A program made the position numbers and the translations under genes. A stretch of 64,000 nucleotides of DNA from positions 62,001 through 126,000 of the forward strand of contig NZ_QVNU01000004.1 in assembly GCF_003545715.1 (NCBI RefSeq), read 5' to 3'. The notes beneath the pieces were generated by a model, which searched no databases, was not told the origin of the DNA, and saw only the letters and a list, made by a program, of their open reading frames with translations. This DNA is from Taibaiella koreensis (GTDB lineage: Bacteria; Bacteroidota; Bacteroidia; Chitinophagales; Chitinophagaceae). Of this stretch, positions 25,065 to 32,790 are shown piece after piece. Each line of letters starts with the position of its first letter. Positions within the stretch are counted from its first letter, which is position 1.

Positions 25065-25499
25065 TTACCAGGTATTTCTTTCTTTGGGCGCCCAGAAGCC
25101 CGGCACAAGCCGCGTTATACTGAGAAGCATCGCTATGAAACTGACTATATTCATCCAGCCGACATGAAGGGTTCCCTCGCTGGGGCCCTCTGTAAGTATC
25201 CGCCCAAACGATTTGGGATAATCATGAAAATAACCGGCCAGCCAGATGAAAAACAATAAATACAAGACGAGGGAAAAGACAGTGTACACGATCATCGCTT
25301 TCGACCGGGTATTTTGCCTGCTAAGGGCTGCAACAGCAACAACAATCAGGAACAATATCGTGTAAGCGAACATCAGCATCGTCGCCAGCGTGGCCGCAAT
25401 GCTATCGCCTAACCTTTGGTTGCCCCATACATCCGCATGCACAGTAGTAGTAACCAGCAGCAGGCAACAAACCAGGACCGGGAAAATGCGTTTCCTCAT
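25065..25499 (-). CDS. Small hypothetical membrane protein
   Basis: 144 residues with an N-terminal signal or helix (about 5-22) and three more hydrophobic segments (about 37-60, 70-92, 113-130). No family recognised. It is convergent with the YdeI gene with a 25-bp gap. Confidence 0.55.
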   Translation of the reverse strand: MRKRIFPVLVCCLLLVTTTVHADVWGNQRLGDSIAATLATMLMFAYTILFLIVVAVAALSRQNTRSKAMIVYTVFSLVLYLLFFIWLAGYFHDYPKSFGRILTEGPSEGTLHVGWMNIVSFIAMLLSITRLVPGFWAPKERNTW

Positions 25500-25747
25500 A
25501 GCGCACTAATTACAGATACCGAATGCCCTGTAAGGTAAGAATGTTCCGTCAAATCTTTGCTTGTCCGACCGGAATGTATAGCGGACTAAAGCATTCGATG
25601 CGGGGTAAAAAAAGGGACCATAGCTGCTATAATGTCGCTTTACGTAAAGAAGGTATCAAACGCACAAGGACACTGCAGTGGACCTCTTTTCAGGTATTTT
25701 TAAACATAGATGCTATTTCTTCAAAATGCCGCACGCTCCGCTACGTT

Positions 25748-26005
25748 ATGAATCCCATCGATCATCTTCCTTATATTATCGACCGTGTACAGCAAGCCGG
25801 CCTGCGGTACGAGCTTCATACCTTTCCTTCCGGAGCAGCTATGGTCGATATCTGGATCGAAGACCGGTTTTATGTAGTGCAGATCGACGATCGCATCATT
25901 GGGTTGAGTTTGGTAACGGATGACACTACGTGGTTCGATATTATTCCCGATCAATCCTTTACCGATCCCCTGCTGTTTCAACAAGCTTTTGAGGCAATCT
26001 TTTGA
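25748..26005 (+). CDS. Short hypothetical protein
   Basis: 85 residues from ATG 25748 (MNPIDHLPYIIDRV). The frame extends to 25523 but the added part is Cys/Arg/Lys-rich and unlike coding sequence here. The sequence (ELHTFPSGAAMVDIWIEDRFYVVQI) looks like one compact alpha/beta domain. Not recognised. It stands 45 bp before an AraC-type gene. Confidence 0.5.
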   Translation: MNPIDHLPYIIDRVQQAGLRYELHTFPSGAAMVDIWIEDRFYVVQIDDRIIGLSLVTDDTTWFDIIPDQSFTDPLLFQQAFEAIF

Positions 26006-26037
26006 GATGTCCGTTCCTAACTGCCGGCAAATAGCTG

Positions 26038-26045
26038 TATCTTTA
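26038..26045 (+). promoter_or_regulatory. -7 promoter element, start-adjacent
   Basis: TATCTTTA ends five bases before the ATG at 26051, so the transcript is probably leaderless or nearly so. Confidence 0.45.
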
Positions 26046-26050
26046 AGCAT

Positions 26051-26515
26051 ATGACCGATCAGCCCGAATTTGACTATCCCAAGGTATACCTGTATCGCAG
26101 GATCGTGCAGGCCAAGTTGTTTATCGACCGGCATTATGCCGATAAGATAGACCTGGACAATATTTCGGATGAGGCTTATTTTTCCAAATTTCATTTTATC
26201 CGCCTCTTCAAGACAGTGTACGGCAAAACGCCGCACCAATACCTGAAAGCCACGCGTATTGAGAGGGCTAAGCAGTTGCTTCGGGAAGGCGGTGCCGTAT
26301 CTGATGCTTGCTTTGCTGTGGGCTTCGATAGCCTGAGCTCTTTCAGCGGGTTGTTCAAACGGGAGGTGGGGCAATCGGCATCGGCTTATGCGGCACAGCA
26401 TCAGCGTACCAAAGCGCAGATCGCAAAAACGCCGCTGGCTTTTGTACCGGGTTGCTATGCCTACCAGCATGGCTGGCTGGACGAAAACCGCAATTTTGAA
26501 GAAACGGACCAGTAA
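26051..26515 (+). CDS. AraC-type HTH regulator without sensor domain
   Basis: 154 residues. The double HTH fills residues about 12-115: FIDRHYADKIDLDNISDEAYFSKFHFIRLFKTVYGKTPHQYL, then AKQLLREGGAVSDACFAVGFDSLSSFSGLFKREVG. The 40-residue C-terminal tail is short and lacks a clear ligand domain. Such standalone proteins often control a neighbour such as the VOC gene just downstream (inference). Confidence 0.85.
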   Translation: MTDQPEFDYPKVYLYRRIVQAKLFIDRHYADKIDLDNISDEAYFSKFHFIRLFKTVYGKTPHQYLKATRIERAKQLLREGGAVSDACFAVGFDSLSSFSGLFKREVGQSASAYAAQHQRTKAQIAKTPLAFVPGCYAYQHGWLDENRNFEETDQ

Positions 26516-26524
26516 GGCCGGGTT

Positions 26525-26532
26525 TATCTTTG
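26525..26532 (+). promoter_or_regulatory. -7 promoter element
   Basis: TATCTTTG, 30 bases upstream of the ATG at 26563. An in-frame TTG at 26530 lies inside it and is therefore not the start. Confidence 0.45.
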
Positions 26533-26562
26533 TCTGTATCATTCACTTCTAAAACAACAGAC

Positions 26563-26997
26563 ATGATAACCAGGATGACCGTTACCAATATCCACGTGAT
26601 CGACCAGGACAGCGCTTACGATTTCTATGTCAACAAGCTGGGGTTCCGTCTGGTCGACGATATCCCTATGGGTCCCGATACCCGCTGGCTTACCGTATCC
26701 CCACCCGAACAGCCCGATCTACAGCTGGTGCTGTTCCCCGTAAAGGTGAGCAAGATGTTCCCGAAAGAAACGGCTGAGACCCTCATCGCCCTGATCCGGA
26801 AAGGTGTGTTTGGCTGCGGTGTACTTACCTGCAACGACATTTTTGCCACCTACGAAGAGCTGAAGGCTAAGGGTGTGGTATTCCTTAAAGCACCTACCAA
26901 GGAATTCTACGGTACAGAGGCGCTTTTCAAGGATGACTCCGGCAATTACTTTTCCCTCCAGCCTTTAAACAATTTCAGCAATGAAAACAATGTTTGA
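26563..26997 (+). CDS. VOC family protein
   Basis: 144 residues from ATG 26563. TNIHVIDQDSAYDFYVNKLGF begins the first beta-alpha-beta-beta-beta unit and AKGVVFLKAPTKEFYGTEALFKDDSGNYFSLQ ends the second, with a likely metal His at VIDQ region and Glu at TEALF less clear. Glyoxalase/bleomycin-resistance superfamily; substrate unknown. It overlaps the next gene by 17 bp. Confidence 0.85.
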   Translation: MITRMTVTNIHVIDQDSAYDFYVNKLGFRLVDDIPMGPDTRWLTVSPPEQPDLQLVLFPVKVSKMFPKETAETLIALIRKGVFGCGVLTCNDIFATYEELKAKGVVFLKAPTKEFYGTEALFKDDSGNYFSLQPLNNFSNENNV

Positions 26998-27442
26998 TCC
27001 GGATGCAAGGGCCGAGCTGGCGCAGCGTATACAAGCGCTCAACAAAGGCGACCGGGCGCGATGGGGCAAGATGGATGTATACCAGATGATCCGGCATTGC
27101 AATCAGTGGGACGAATGGGTGCTGGGCAAAGGCAGGTATGCCAGCCATGTATACAAACAGAGCTTGCCAGGTAAGCTTTTTGGTAAATGGGCCTTAAAGG
27201 TCAACACCAAAGATGCAAGACCGATAGGTAAGAATATGCCGGCCGGAAAGTTTGCTATAAAAGATAAAGTAACCGTCGACTTACATACAGAGAAAGAACG
27301 GTGGCGCCGGCATATCGCCGATTATGTTCACTTTTCAAACGACTGCTTTGTACATGAATTTTTTGGAAAAATGACCAGAGAGCAGATCGGGATCTTTGCT
27401 TATAAACATGCGGACCATCACCTGCGCCAGTTTGGAGTGTAA
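26981..27442 (+). CDS. DUF1569 family protein
   Basis: 153 residues. RWGKMDVYQMIRHCNQWDEWVLGKG and the C-terminal EFFGKMTREQIGIFAYKHADHHLRQFG, with three His, match the DUF1569/DinB-like four-helix bundle. The conserved His residues suggest metal binding. Function unknown. It overlaps the VOC stop by 17 bp, so translation is coupled. Confidence 0.78.
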   Translation: MKTMFDPDARAELAQRIQALNKGDRARWGKMDVYQMIRHCNQWDEWVLGKGRYASHVYKQSLPGKLFGKWALKVNTKDARPIGKNMPAGKFAIKDKVTVDLHTEKERWRRHIADYVHFSNDCFVHEFFGKMTREQIGIFAYKHADHHLRQFGV

Positions 27443-27471
27443 GGGTAGTTTTAGCATTGCCATAAATCTGC

Positions 27472-27479
27472 TATATTTG
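27472..27479 (+). promoter_or_regulatory. -7 promoter element
   Basis: TATATTTG, about 38 bases before the ATG at 27518. Confidence 0.4.
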
Positions 27480-27517
27480 AATATACTGCGATATGCAGTG
27501 ATGCAAAATGAATGCGT

Positions 27518-27937
27518 ATGGCTAAAGTAGCGGTAATAAAAACAAAACAGACCGACGACAGCGTCGAGGCCTTTATCGATAGCCTGCCCGATGAGCAGAA
27601 ACGCCGGGATTGCCATGTACTGCTTGGGCTGATGGAGAACGCGACTAAAGAAAAGCCTAAAATGTGGGGCGCCGCCATGATCGGCTTCGGCAACTACCGC
27701 TACAAAAGCCCCACCAGCGGCCGCGAGGTAGACTGGTTCAGGATCGGCTTCTCACCCAGAAAGGCCAACCTTTCTATTTACCTGACCATGGATATCAACG
27801 CCGAAACCGAGAGCCTGCAGCAGCTGGGTAAGCACAAGACCGGCGCTGGCTGCCTGTACATCAATAAGCTGGCCGATGTCGATATGAAAGTGCTGGAAAG
27901 TATGATCAAAACAGCAGCGAAGAAAAAGATGGGCTGA
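27518..27937 (+). CDS. DUF1801 family protein
   Basis: 139 residues from ATG 27518 (ATG 27512 is also possible). DDSVEAFIDSLPDEQKRRDCHVLLGLM, PKMWGAAMIGFGNYRYKSPTSGREVDWFRIGFSPRKANLSIYL and LYINKLADVDMKVLESMI are characteristic of DUF1801. Cytosolic, function unknown. The stop codon abuts the first REP hairpin of the RAYT locus. Confidence 0.8.
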   Translation: MAKVAVIKTKQTDDSVEAFIDSLPDEQKRRDCHVLLGLMENATKEKPKMWGAAMIGFGNYRYKSPTSGREVDWFRIGFSPRKANLSIYLTMDINAETESLQQLGKHKTGAGCLYINKLADVDMKVLESMIKTAAKKKMG

Positions 27938-27941
27938 TGTT

Positions 27942-27965
27942 GTTGCTGGTGTTTTCACCAGCAAC
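27942..27965. repeat. REP hairpin 1 (RAYT-associated)
   Basis: Perfect 10-bp arms GTTGCTGGTG and CACCAGCAAC with a TTTT loop, upstream of the RAYT gene. Confidence 0.75.
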
Positions 27966-28080
27966 GTGCAGGCCCCGCTCTAATCGAAACCTAGTTTTCT
28001 TTCCGGGACCGGCTACCTCACCGTACGGCCATTACCACCAATACCCACCACTGAAGCTTTTCCCTGCACGGTATTTACCC

Positions 28081-28102
28081 TTGCTGGTGTTTTCACCAGC
28101 AA
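28081..28102. repeat. REP hairpin 2 (RAYT-associated)
   Basis: Arms TTGCTGGTG and CACCAGCAA with a TTTT loop: the same motif and orientation as hairpin 1, 27 bp before the RAYT start. Confidence 0.75.
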
Positions 28103-28128
28103 TAAGCAATTTAAATCTTCATTGGCTT

Positions 28129-28665
28129 ATGGTGGTATTCAAAGGATACAGGCTGCAGCTTTTTACAGCTATTATTTTAAAGCGGCAAAAGCTGTTACAG
28201 CCCGATAAGTACAAGGACTTTCTGACCGATAGCCTTCAATTTCTGGTCAAAGAAGAACGGGTTACGGTTCAGGCATTTGTTATTATGGATCATCATATCC
28301 AGCTCATATGGCAAATGCTGTGGCCACATACGAGAGAAGCGGTACAGCGCGATCTTCTGAAGTTTACGGCACAGCGGATCAAATTTGATCTGCTCGAAAA
28401 CCATCCCCAGGTATTGCCTTTTTTTAAAGTGAGGGCAAAAGACAGGGAATACCAGTTCTGGGAAAGAAAATCATTGTCGGTTGACATGGGAACAAAGGCG
28501 ATTCTCGAACAGAGGTTGCGCTATATGCATGAAAGCTCGGTAAGGGCCGGATGCGTTAGCACGCCTGCAAGCTACCGGTACTCTTCCGCGAGGTTTTATG
28601 AAACGGGTGTTGATGATTGGGGTTTTCTGTCATCGGGTTGGCACCACAATGGCGGTTGTTGGTGA
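28129..28665 (+). CDS. REP-associated tyrosine transposase (RAYT, Y1_Tnp)
   Basis: 178 residues from ATG 28129. The frame runs up to 27937 but would read through two REP hairpins. RLQLFTAIILKRQKLL, the metal motif region FVIMDHHIQLIW, EYQFWERKSLSVDM, LRYMHESSVRAGC and SYRYSSARFYE follow the Y1_Tnp RAYT plan, with Tyr in RYMHES as the likely nucleophile. In the metal motif PNHVH is expected but DHHIQ is read, so the second His of HUH is Gln. The stop TGA lies inside REP hairpin 3. Confidence 0.8.
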   Translation: MVVFKGYRLQLFTAIILKRQKLLQPDKYKDFLTDSLQFLVKEERVTVQAFVIMDHHIQLIWQMLWPHTREAVQRDLLKFTAQRIKFDLLENHPQVLPFFKVRAKDREYQFWERKSLSVDMGTKAILEQRLRYMHESSVRAGCVSTPASYRYSSARFYETGVDDWGFLSSGWHHNGGCW

Positions 28666-28678
28666 AAACACTAACAAC
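28655..28678. repeat. REP hairpin 3 (RAYT-associated, supplies the stop codon)
   Basis: Arms GTTGTTGGTG and CACTAACAAC (one mismatch) with an AAAA loop, inverted relative to hairpins 1 and 2. The RAYT frame ends inside it. Confidence 0.75.
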
Positions 28679-28714
28679 ATCCCTTAGCTATCGCCTGGCC
28701 CATAACCTATCATT

Positions 28715-28747
28715 AAAGCAGCCCCGGCATGAGGTCGGGGCTGCTTT
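28715..28747. terminator. Bidirectional intrinsic terminator
   Basis: AAAGCAGCCCCG and CGGGGCTGCTTT form a perfect 12-bp stem with a 9-base loop, between the RAYT gene and the convergent T9SS gene. Confidence 0.88.
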
Positions 28748-28778
28748 ACGTTTATAGCATTGGGTGGAAAGACCTACC

Positions 28779-30323
28779 CTATTGCTTTACCGTCTTCAGG
28801 CTTTGGCTGACACCGGTGGTCTCGTTCTGTACATTTACAAAATAGATACCCGGCTTCAGCGGAGCGGCAGCTTCCTGCAGGCCGGCATTGATCACATCCA
28901 GCTTGCCCGACTTGAGGTAGATCATCCTCCCGTTGATGTCGGAGATATGCACCGTATAGCTATCGTCGGCATTACCATTCAGCTTAACGGTGTTGGTAAA
29001 GGGATTGGGGCTCAGGCTTACCGATCCGGCAAGCGGCAGCGTCATACCCGGCACCACATAACGGAAAGTCGTGGCTGTCCAGGGCACCAGCTTGAAGCGC
29101 ATCTCGTATCCCGAAGGGGTGATCATGGGATAGACCAGGAAGAAGTTGTTGTTATAATCGTTCTGCCCGGTAAAGGCCATCACCGGCGTACCGCTGTAGT
29201 CGGTGGTATTGGCCACCCGCTTGTACGTATTGCTGGGTGTTACGAAAGCGCCGTTGAGTCCGCGCTCTACCGCTACATAGCCCGGTTGTGGACTGGCATT
29301 AAAATTGGTATACCAGCCATAATTGATGGATTGAGCATTGTTGTCGTAGCACAGCGTGGGTCGCTCGCCCCTGATATTGCCCGAAAGATTCATCACCACA
29401 GGCGCGCCGGAGCCAAATTTGCTTACACCCATAATATCGCCATTGGCATTGTTATAAGCATACGACCAAACATCGAAGCCGGGCGGATTATCATCCGGAG
29501 AATCGATATTGAGCCAGGCAGAAGCCCAGGTATTGTTGTTCATAGAAGCGGTAAGACCGGTAAAAGCGCCGGGCTGCGCATAATCCGATGCGAGCGAAAC
29601 AATATTGGACAGCAGATCGTTAAAGCGTCCGTTGATGACCCGAATGGTGCCAGCAGGATCCACATAGGCCACCCGCACCCTGAGATCGCCAAAATGAGAA
29701 AAAGCGACATCGGGAATAGAAGCATTAGTGCCTATCTGCAGATTGTTGCTCGTCTGCAGCGAGCCACCGCTGGTATTGAATACCTTAACGAAAATATCAG
29801 TACCCACCTGCCAGGTCACCGCAGCACCGTAGAGCTTATGAACATCGAGCGCAATACGACCATAATTGGGCGAGGAGGACAAGTTGTAAGTCGCCGCCAG
29901 CGAGACGGTACCGGCGCCCACATTCCAGTTCCACAAGTCCACGAAATGTCCCGTATTTAACCGGTAATAGCTGGCAACAATATAGGTCGTGCTGCCGTCC
30001 ATGATGAGGCCCACTTCCAGGTCGCTTACATTGGTATACACTTGGTTGCCCTGGCTGATAAGCACGTCGGTGGTGGAATTTCTCCGGAAAGCAAAGCCAC
30101 CGTTGATGGGCGACAGACAGCTCCAGGAGTACACATAGAGATTGCTACCGCTCACATTGCCATAGGAATTGCAATAGGTGTGCATGGTACGGCTCACAAT
30201 ATTCATGGGACCGGTAGGATAGATGCCCTCGGGAAAAGCCAGCGAAGGCGGAATAAAAGTTTGCGCCTGTACGGCGTGACCGCACAACAAAGCGCAGCAA
30301 AGGCTGAGGATGATTTTTCTCAT
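28779..30323 (-). CDS. Secreted T9SS-cargo protein, probable beta-propeller-like
   Basis: 514 residues. Signal peptide cut near AVQAQ. The large body repeats short strands rich in Asn, Thr, Tyr and Trp (for example GLIMDGSTTYIVASYYRLN, TYNLSSSPNYGRIAL, DIFVKVFNTSGG), suggesting a beta-propeller or similar repeat fold. Residues about 435-514 are a sorting domain: VSLSPNPFTNTVKL, VHISDINGRMIY, KPGIYFVNVQNE. The enzyme class or ligand is not recognisable. Monocistronic. Confidence 0.8.
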   Translation of the reverse strand: MRKIILSLCCALLCGHAVQAQTFIPPSLAFPEGIYPTGPMNIVSRTMHTYCNSYGNVSGSNLYVYSWSCLSPINGGFAFRRNSTTDVLISQGNQVYTNVSDLEVGLIMDGSTTYIVASYYRLNTGHFVDLWNWNVGAGTVSLAATYNLSSSPNYGRIALDVHKLYGAAVTWQVGTDIFVKVFNTSGGSLQTSNNLQIGTNASIPDVAFSHFGDLRVRVAYVDPAGTIRVINGRFNDLLSNIVSLASDYAQPGAFTGLTASMNNNTWASAWLNIDSPDDNPPGFDVWSYAYNNANGDIMGVSKFGSGAPVVMNLSGNIRGERPTLCYDNNAQSINYGWYTNFNASPQPGYVAVERGLNGAFVTPSNTYKRVANTTDYSGTPVMAFTGQNDYNNNFFLVYPMITPSGYEMRFKLVPWTATTFRYVVPGMTLPLAGSVSLSPNPFTNTVKLNGNADDSYTVHISDINGRMIYLKSGKLDVINAGLQEAAAPLKPGIYFVNVQNETTGVSQSLKTVKQ

Positions 30324-30483
30324 AGTTTATCAGTTTAAAGATTGGTGAATCGAACAGGATTATCCGGGAGGATAAGATGTTTGGTTTTTTATAAAGCAAA
30401 GTAAACATAGTTAAATTAATGTATAATTCCAATATACACGGTAAAAATGTTCTACCTGCTTGTGGCTATACAGGCTTTTACAA

Positions 30484-30771
30484 CAGACCCAGGACGGCAA
30501 CCTCGGGCAATTTTACGAAGGCTTCCGCTGGCGCGGCAGGGAAGCCGATGCGGCAGCAGACGACGGTAACCAGGTGTATTCCTTTGTACCCTTCCTGTGG
30601 AGCAAAGAATGTAAGGCCCTCGGATAGCTGAACCGGCGCCTGGTACCTGTTGAAGAACATTACCATTTCACCCTCGATTGCCGACGGCGAATACAGGGGT
30701 GGACGGGTTGGTTAAGAGATGCTTCCATGGCGCCCGCAGATGCCAGCATGAATGTTACGTTTATGGTCTGA
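30484..30771 (+). pseudogene. Possible gene remnant interrupted by an in-frame stop
   Basis: One frame reads about 47 residues (GQFYEGFRWRGREAD ... VYSFVPFLWSKECKALG), then a TAG at 30625-30627, then 47 more in the same frame (LNRRLVPVEEHYHFTLDCRR ...) to a TGA. Both halves have protein-like composition. There is no start codon in frame. Not recognised; chance open frames cannot be excluded. Confidence 0.3.
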
Positions 30772-30792
30772 GCTAACGCAGCAGTAAACGCT

Positions 30793-30835
30793 CCATTGTC
30801 ATCTTGATCGAAGCGAAGCGGAGTGAAGGATCTCA
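30793..30835. repeat. Dispersed GTCATCTTGA-type repeat
   Basis: ATTGTCATCTTGATCGAAGC followed by GAAGCGGAGTGAAGGATCTC resembles a sequence commonly scattered between Bacteroidota genes. Only one copy seen in this window. Confidence 0.45.
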
Positions 30836-30877
30836 ATGATGCGGATTTAGTTTTTCTTGCAGCGCTGCAACAATATG

Positions 30878-31033
30878 TTATCTTTTCACATTAACGCACA
30901 ATAGCGCAAAGCATACCAGTATCATGAGCAGGTCTGCGATTAATGCATAACACCCCCCGGTCTGGCAGTTGCTGGTGACCTTTCCGTCAATAGCTTTCTT
31001 TATCACACCCAAAAACCGTAATTTTAACCACAT
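30878..31033 (-). CDS. Possible 51-residue membrane peptide
   Basis: From an in-frame ATG at 31033, MWLKLRFLGVIKKAIDGKVT precedes a Cys-containing hydrophobic segment (GCYALIADLLMILVCFALLC) and ends NVKR. The layout of one transmembrane helix with a basic tail is plausible for a small protein. No homologue is recalled, and the frame continues to 31171 without clear support. Confidence 0.3.
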   Translation of the reverse strand: MWLKLRFLGVIKKAIDGKVTSNCQTGGCYALIADLLMILVCFALLCVNVKR

Positions 31034-31301
31034 ATCATGCTGCCACCAATGCAACATGAGACCACCAACCAACAAACCAGTACTTCGATGATCCCTTACT
31101 CCTTTGAGCGGGTTATTGGAAAGTTGTCTCCAATGGCCTATGACCAAACGGCAGGAAACCTTATAACCCAAGCGGCTCTACAATTTGCCTCCGGCAGTGG
31201 CGTGCAAAGGAATGATCTTACTGGTAAAAGTTTCGAAGGACATAGCATTGATAGTTGCTGTGTTTCAGGTGGCTTTTACCAACTAAGACCAAACCACACC
31301 A

Positions 31302-32183
31302 ATGAGCCGACCCATCCTATTTGGCCCCATAGAAGGCATAGAAGTGGGACATATATTTAAAGACCGAAAAGAAATGATGCTTTCCAGTTTTCATCGCAGC
31401 TGGGCGGCTGGCATTGATGGCAACGGCACCGACGATGCTGCTGCCATCGCGTTATCAGGCAGCTACGAAGACGATGAAGATAATGGCGACGAGATTATAT
31501 ATACCGGGGTAGGTGGTAATGACTCCAATACAGGCAAACAAACGAAAGATCAAAACTGGGAAAAGGGCAATGCCGGCTTACGGATAAGTATGGATAGAGG
31601 GCTGCCAGTGAGAGTAGTGAGAGGTAGCAACCATGAGTCTCGCTATTCGCCCACTTCTGGCTACCAATATGCCGGCTTGTATAGCGTGGTGGAAGCCTGG
31701 GAAGAAGTGGGTAAAAGCGGCTATAAAATCTGTAGATTTAGATTGGAATATAGCGGTCAAAACCCCAAAAGGAAAACACCTGAAGAAATAGAGCGTAGCG
31801 CTAACGGAAAGCCTGCACAACGCAAAGAAGGAACTATTTTACGTATTATAAGAGATACCAAAATGGCGCTTGAGATTAAGAGGCTCTACGACTACAAGTG
31901 CCAAGTATGTGGGGACACCATACCTACGCCAGGAAAGGGCCGATATGCAGAGGGCGCTCATATAAAACCATTAGGTAGGCCACATAATGGTGACGATAGT
32001 AGGGATAATCTTATTTGTCTTTGTCCTAATCATCATGTTATGTTTGACAAAGGATCGTTTTCGATAGCCGACGATTTTGCCTTGATGGGTGAGGAGGCCG
32101 GCGGCAGATTAATTCTTCATCAGGAGCACAAGCTTAATGCTCTAAATTTGCAGTATCATCGTAAAACGCATGGCTATCATTAA
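31302..32183 (+). CDS. SRA-HNH modification-dependent restriction endonuclease
   Basis: 293 residues. The N-terminal SRA/YDG domain (about 1-155) has FGPIEGIEVGHIFKDRKEM, HRSWAAGIDGNGTDDAAAIALSGSYEDDEDNGDEIIYTG and RVVRGSNHESRYSPTSGYQYAGLY. The C-terminal HNH nuclease (about 195-260) has C200-x2-C203, AEGAHIKPL, NLICLCPNHHVMFD. SRA flips out modified cytosine, so the enzyme should cut DNA with 5-methyl- or hydroxymethyl-cytosine (type IV). It overlaps a NUDIX gene by 14 bp. The DNA is A/T-richer than its surroundings. Confidence 0.88.
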   Translation: MSRPILFGPIEGIEVGHIFKDRKEMMLSSFHRSWAAGIDGNGTDDAAAIALSGSYEDDEDNGDEIIYTGVGGNDSNTGKQTKDQNWEKGNAGLRISMDRGLPVRVVRGSNHESRYSPTSGYQYAGLYSVVEAWEEVGKSGYKICRFRLEYSGQNPKRKTPEEIERSANGKPAQRKEGTILRIIRDTKMALEIKRLYDYKCQVCGDTIPTPGKGRYAEGAHIKPLGRPHNGDDSRDNLICLCPNHHVMFDKGSFSIADDFALMGEEAGGRLILHQEHKLNALNLQYHRKTHGYH

Positions 32184-32556
32184 GGTTGTTTGTGGTATCA
32201 TCTTCAAAGAAGGTAAGGTTTTCCTTTGCAGAAGAAATACCCACAAGTCGCTAGCGGGTTATTGGGAATTTCCAGGCGGCAAGGTTGAAGCCAACGAAAC
32301 CCAGGAAGCCTCGCTATACCGTGAGCTGCAGGAAGAGCTGGGCATGAAAGTTATAGTAGGTAAGTATTTTACATCAGTCATACATGCTTACGATACCTTT
32401 ACCATCGAGCTTATTGCCTACATCTGCCAGTACCAGGAGGCCACTTACACCCTTACCGATCATGATCAATATGAATGGGTAAATATCCATGAACTGCTCT
32501 ATTGGAAGCTTGCCCCTGCAGATATTCCCATCGCTGAGGCACTCATGCGCGGTTGA
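32170..32556 (+). CDS. NUDIX hydrolase, MutT-type (8-oxo-dGTP diphosphatase-like)
   Basis: 128 residues. The NUDIX box GKVEANETQEASLYRELQEE lies at about 37-56, followed by LGM. RRNTHKSLAGYWEFPGG and the C-terminal DHDQYEWVNIHEL are typical of MutT-type (d)NTP pyrophosphohydrolases. The start overlaps the SRA-HNH stop, so the two are translated together. It may cleanse the nucleotide pool or act on a modified nucleotide linked to restriction (inference). Confidence 0.88.
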   Translation: MAIIKVVCGIIFKEGKVFLCRRNTHKSLAGYWEFPGGKVEANETQEASLYRELQEELGMKVIVGKYFTSVIHAYDTFTIELIAYICQYQEATYTLTDHDQYEWVNIHELLYWKLAPADIPIAEALMRG

Positions 32557-32592
32557 GGCCGCTGCTACTGCAATGATTGTTTTCGCTTCCCA

Positions 32593-32635
32593 CTTCGCAC
32601 CCTTTGCGCCTTCCTTCGTGTCCTTCGCGGTTACC
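32593..32635. repeat. Degenerate dispersed repeat (CCTTCGCGGTT type)
   Basis: CCCTTTGCGCCTTCCTTCGT followed by GTCCTTCGCGGTTACC is of the kind repeated between genes in many bacterial genomes. The complement resembles 9325-9380. The 32557-32739 gap otherwise holds no gene. Confidence 0.4.
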
Positions 32636-32739
32636 TTTTAACCTCTTAATGTTAGCCCCATTGTTTCCCATTTACCGTTCCGCTCTCCCACCCCCTTCCC
32701 TATCCTTCTCTAAATTTTTTCCTAAAAAAGAAAGAAAAA

Positions 32740-32787
32740 TTTGCGCAGCTAAATAGCTGCACTTATATTTGCAGTCAAATAGCTGCA
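32740..32787 (+). promoter_or_regulatory. ArsR promoter with two direct-repeat operators
   Basis: A -33 TTTG (32740-32743) and a -7 TATATTTG (32764-32771) are interleaved with two exact copies of AAATAGCTGCA (32751-32761 and 32777-32787), 26 bp apart. The inner TGCAG and CTGCA halves also form inverted repeats. One repeat lies between the promoter boxes and the other just downstream, as expected for autorepression by the ArsR gene at 32791. Confidence 0.65.
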
Positions 32788-32790
32788 TAT

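Larger units (their letters stand above)
30324..31301. other. 978-bp low-gene region with decayed and doubtful fragments
   Basis: It holds the T9SS gene promoter region, a possible broken gene (30484-30771), a dispersed repeat (30793-30835) and a doubtful small membrane ORF (30878-31033). The rest, 31034-31301, shows frames on both strands without recognisable protein character. The composition shifts toward A/T on approaching the SRA-HNH gene. Confidence 0.5.

Noticed and set aside
25721-26542. Long minus-strand open frame (273 codons) over the AraC gene
   Set aside because: The plus strand encodes a clear AraC double HTH; the antisense frame has no recognisable protein features.
27942-28678. 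Repeats near 28 kb as a CRISPR array
   Set aside because: The repeats are palindromic hairpins of unequal spacing around a RAYT gene, in both orientations, with no regular spacers or cas genes.
28764-29960. Plus-strand open frame of about 400 codons opposite the T9SS gene
   Set aside because: It is rich in Ile, His, Arg and Gly as expected for a shadow. The minus strand has a signal peptide and a sorting domain.
31037-31360. Open frame of 107 codons before the SRA-HNH gene
   Set aside because: Low-complexity and His/Thr-rich without protein-family features; its end overlaps the well-supported SRA start.
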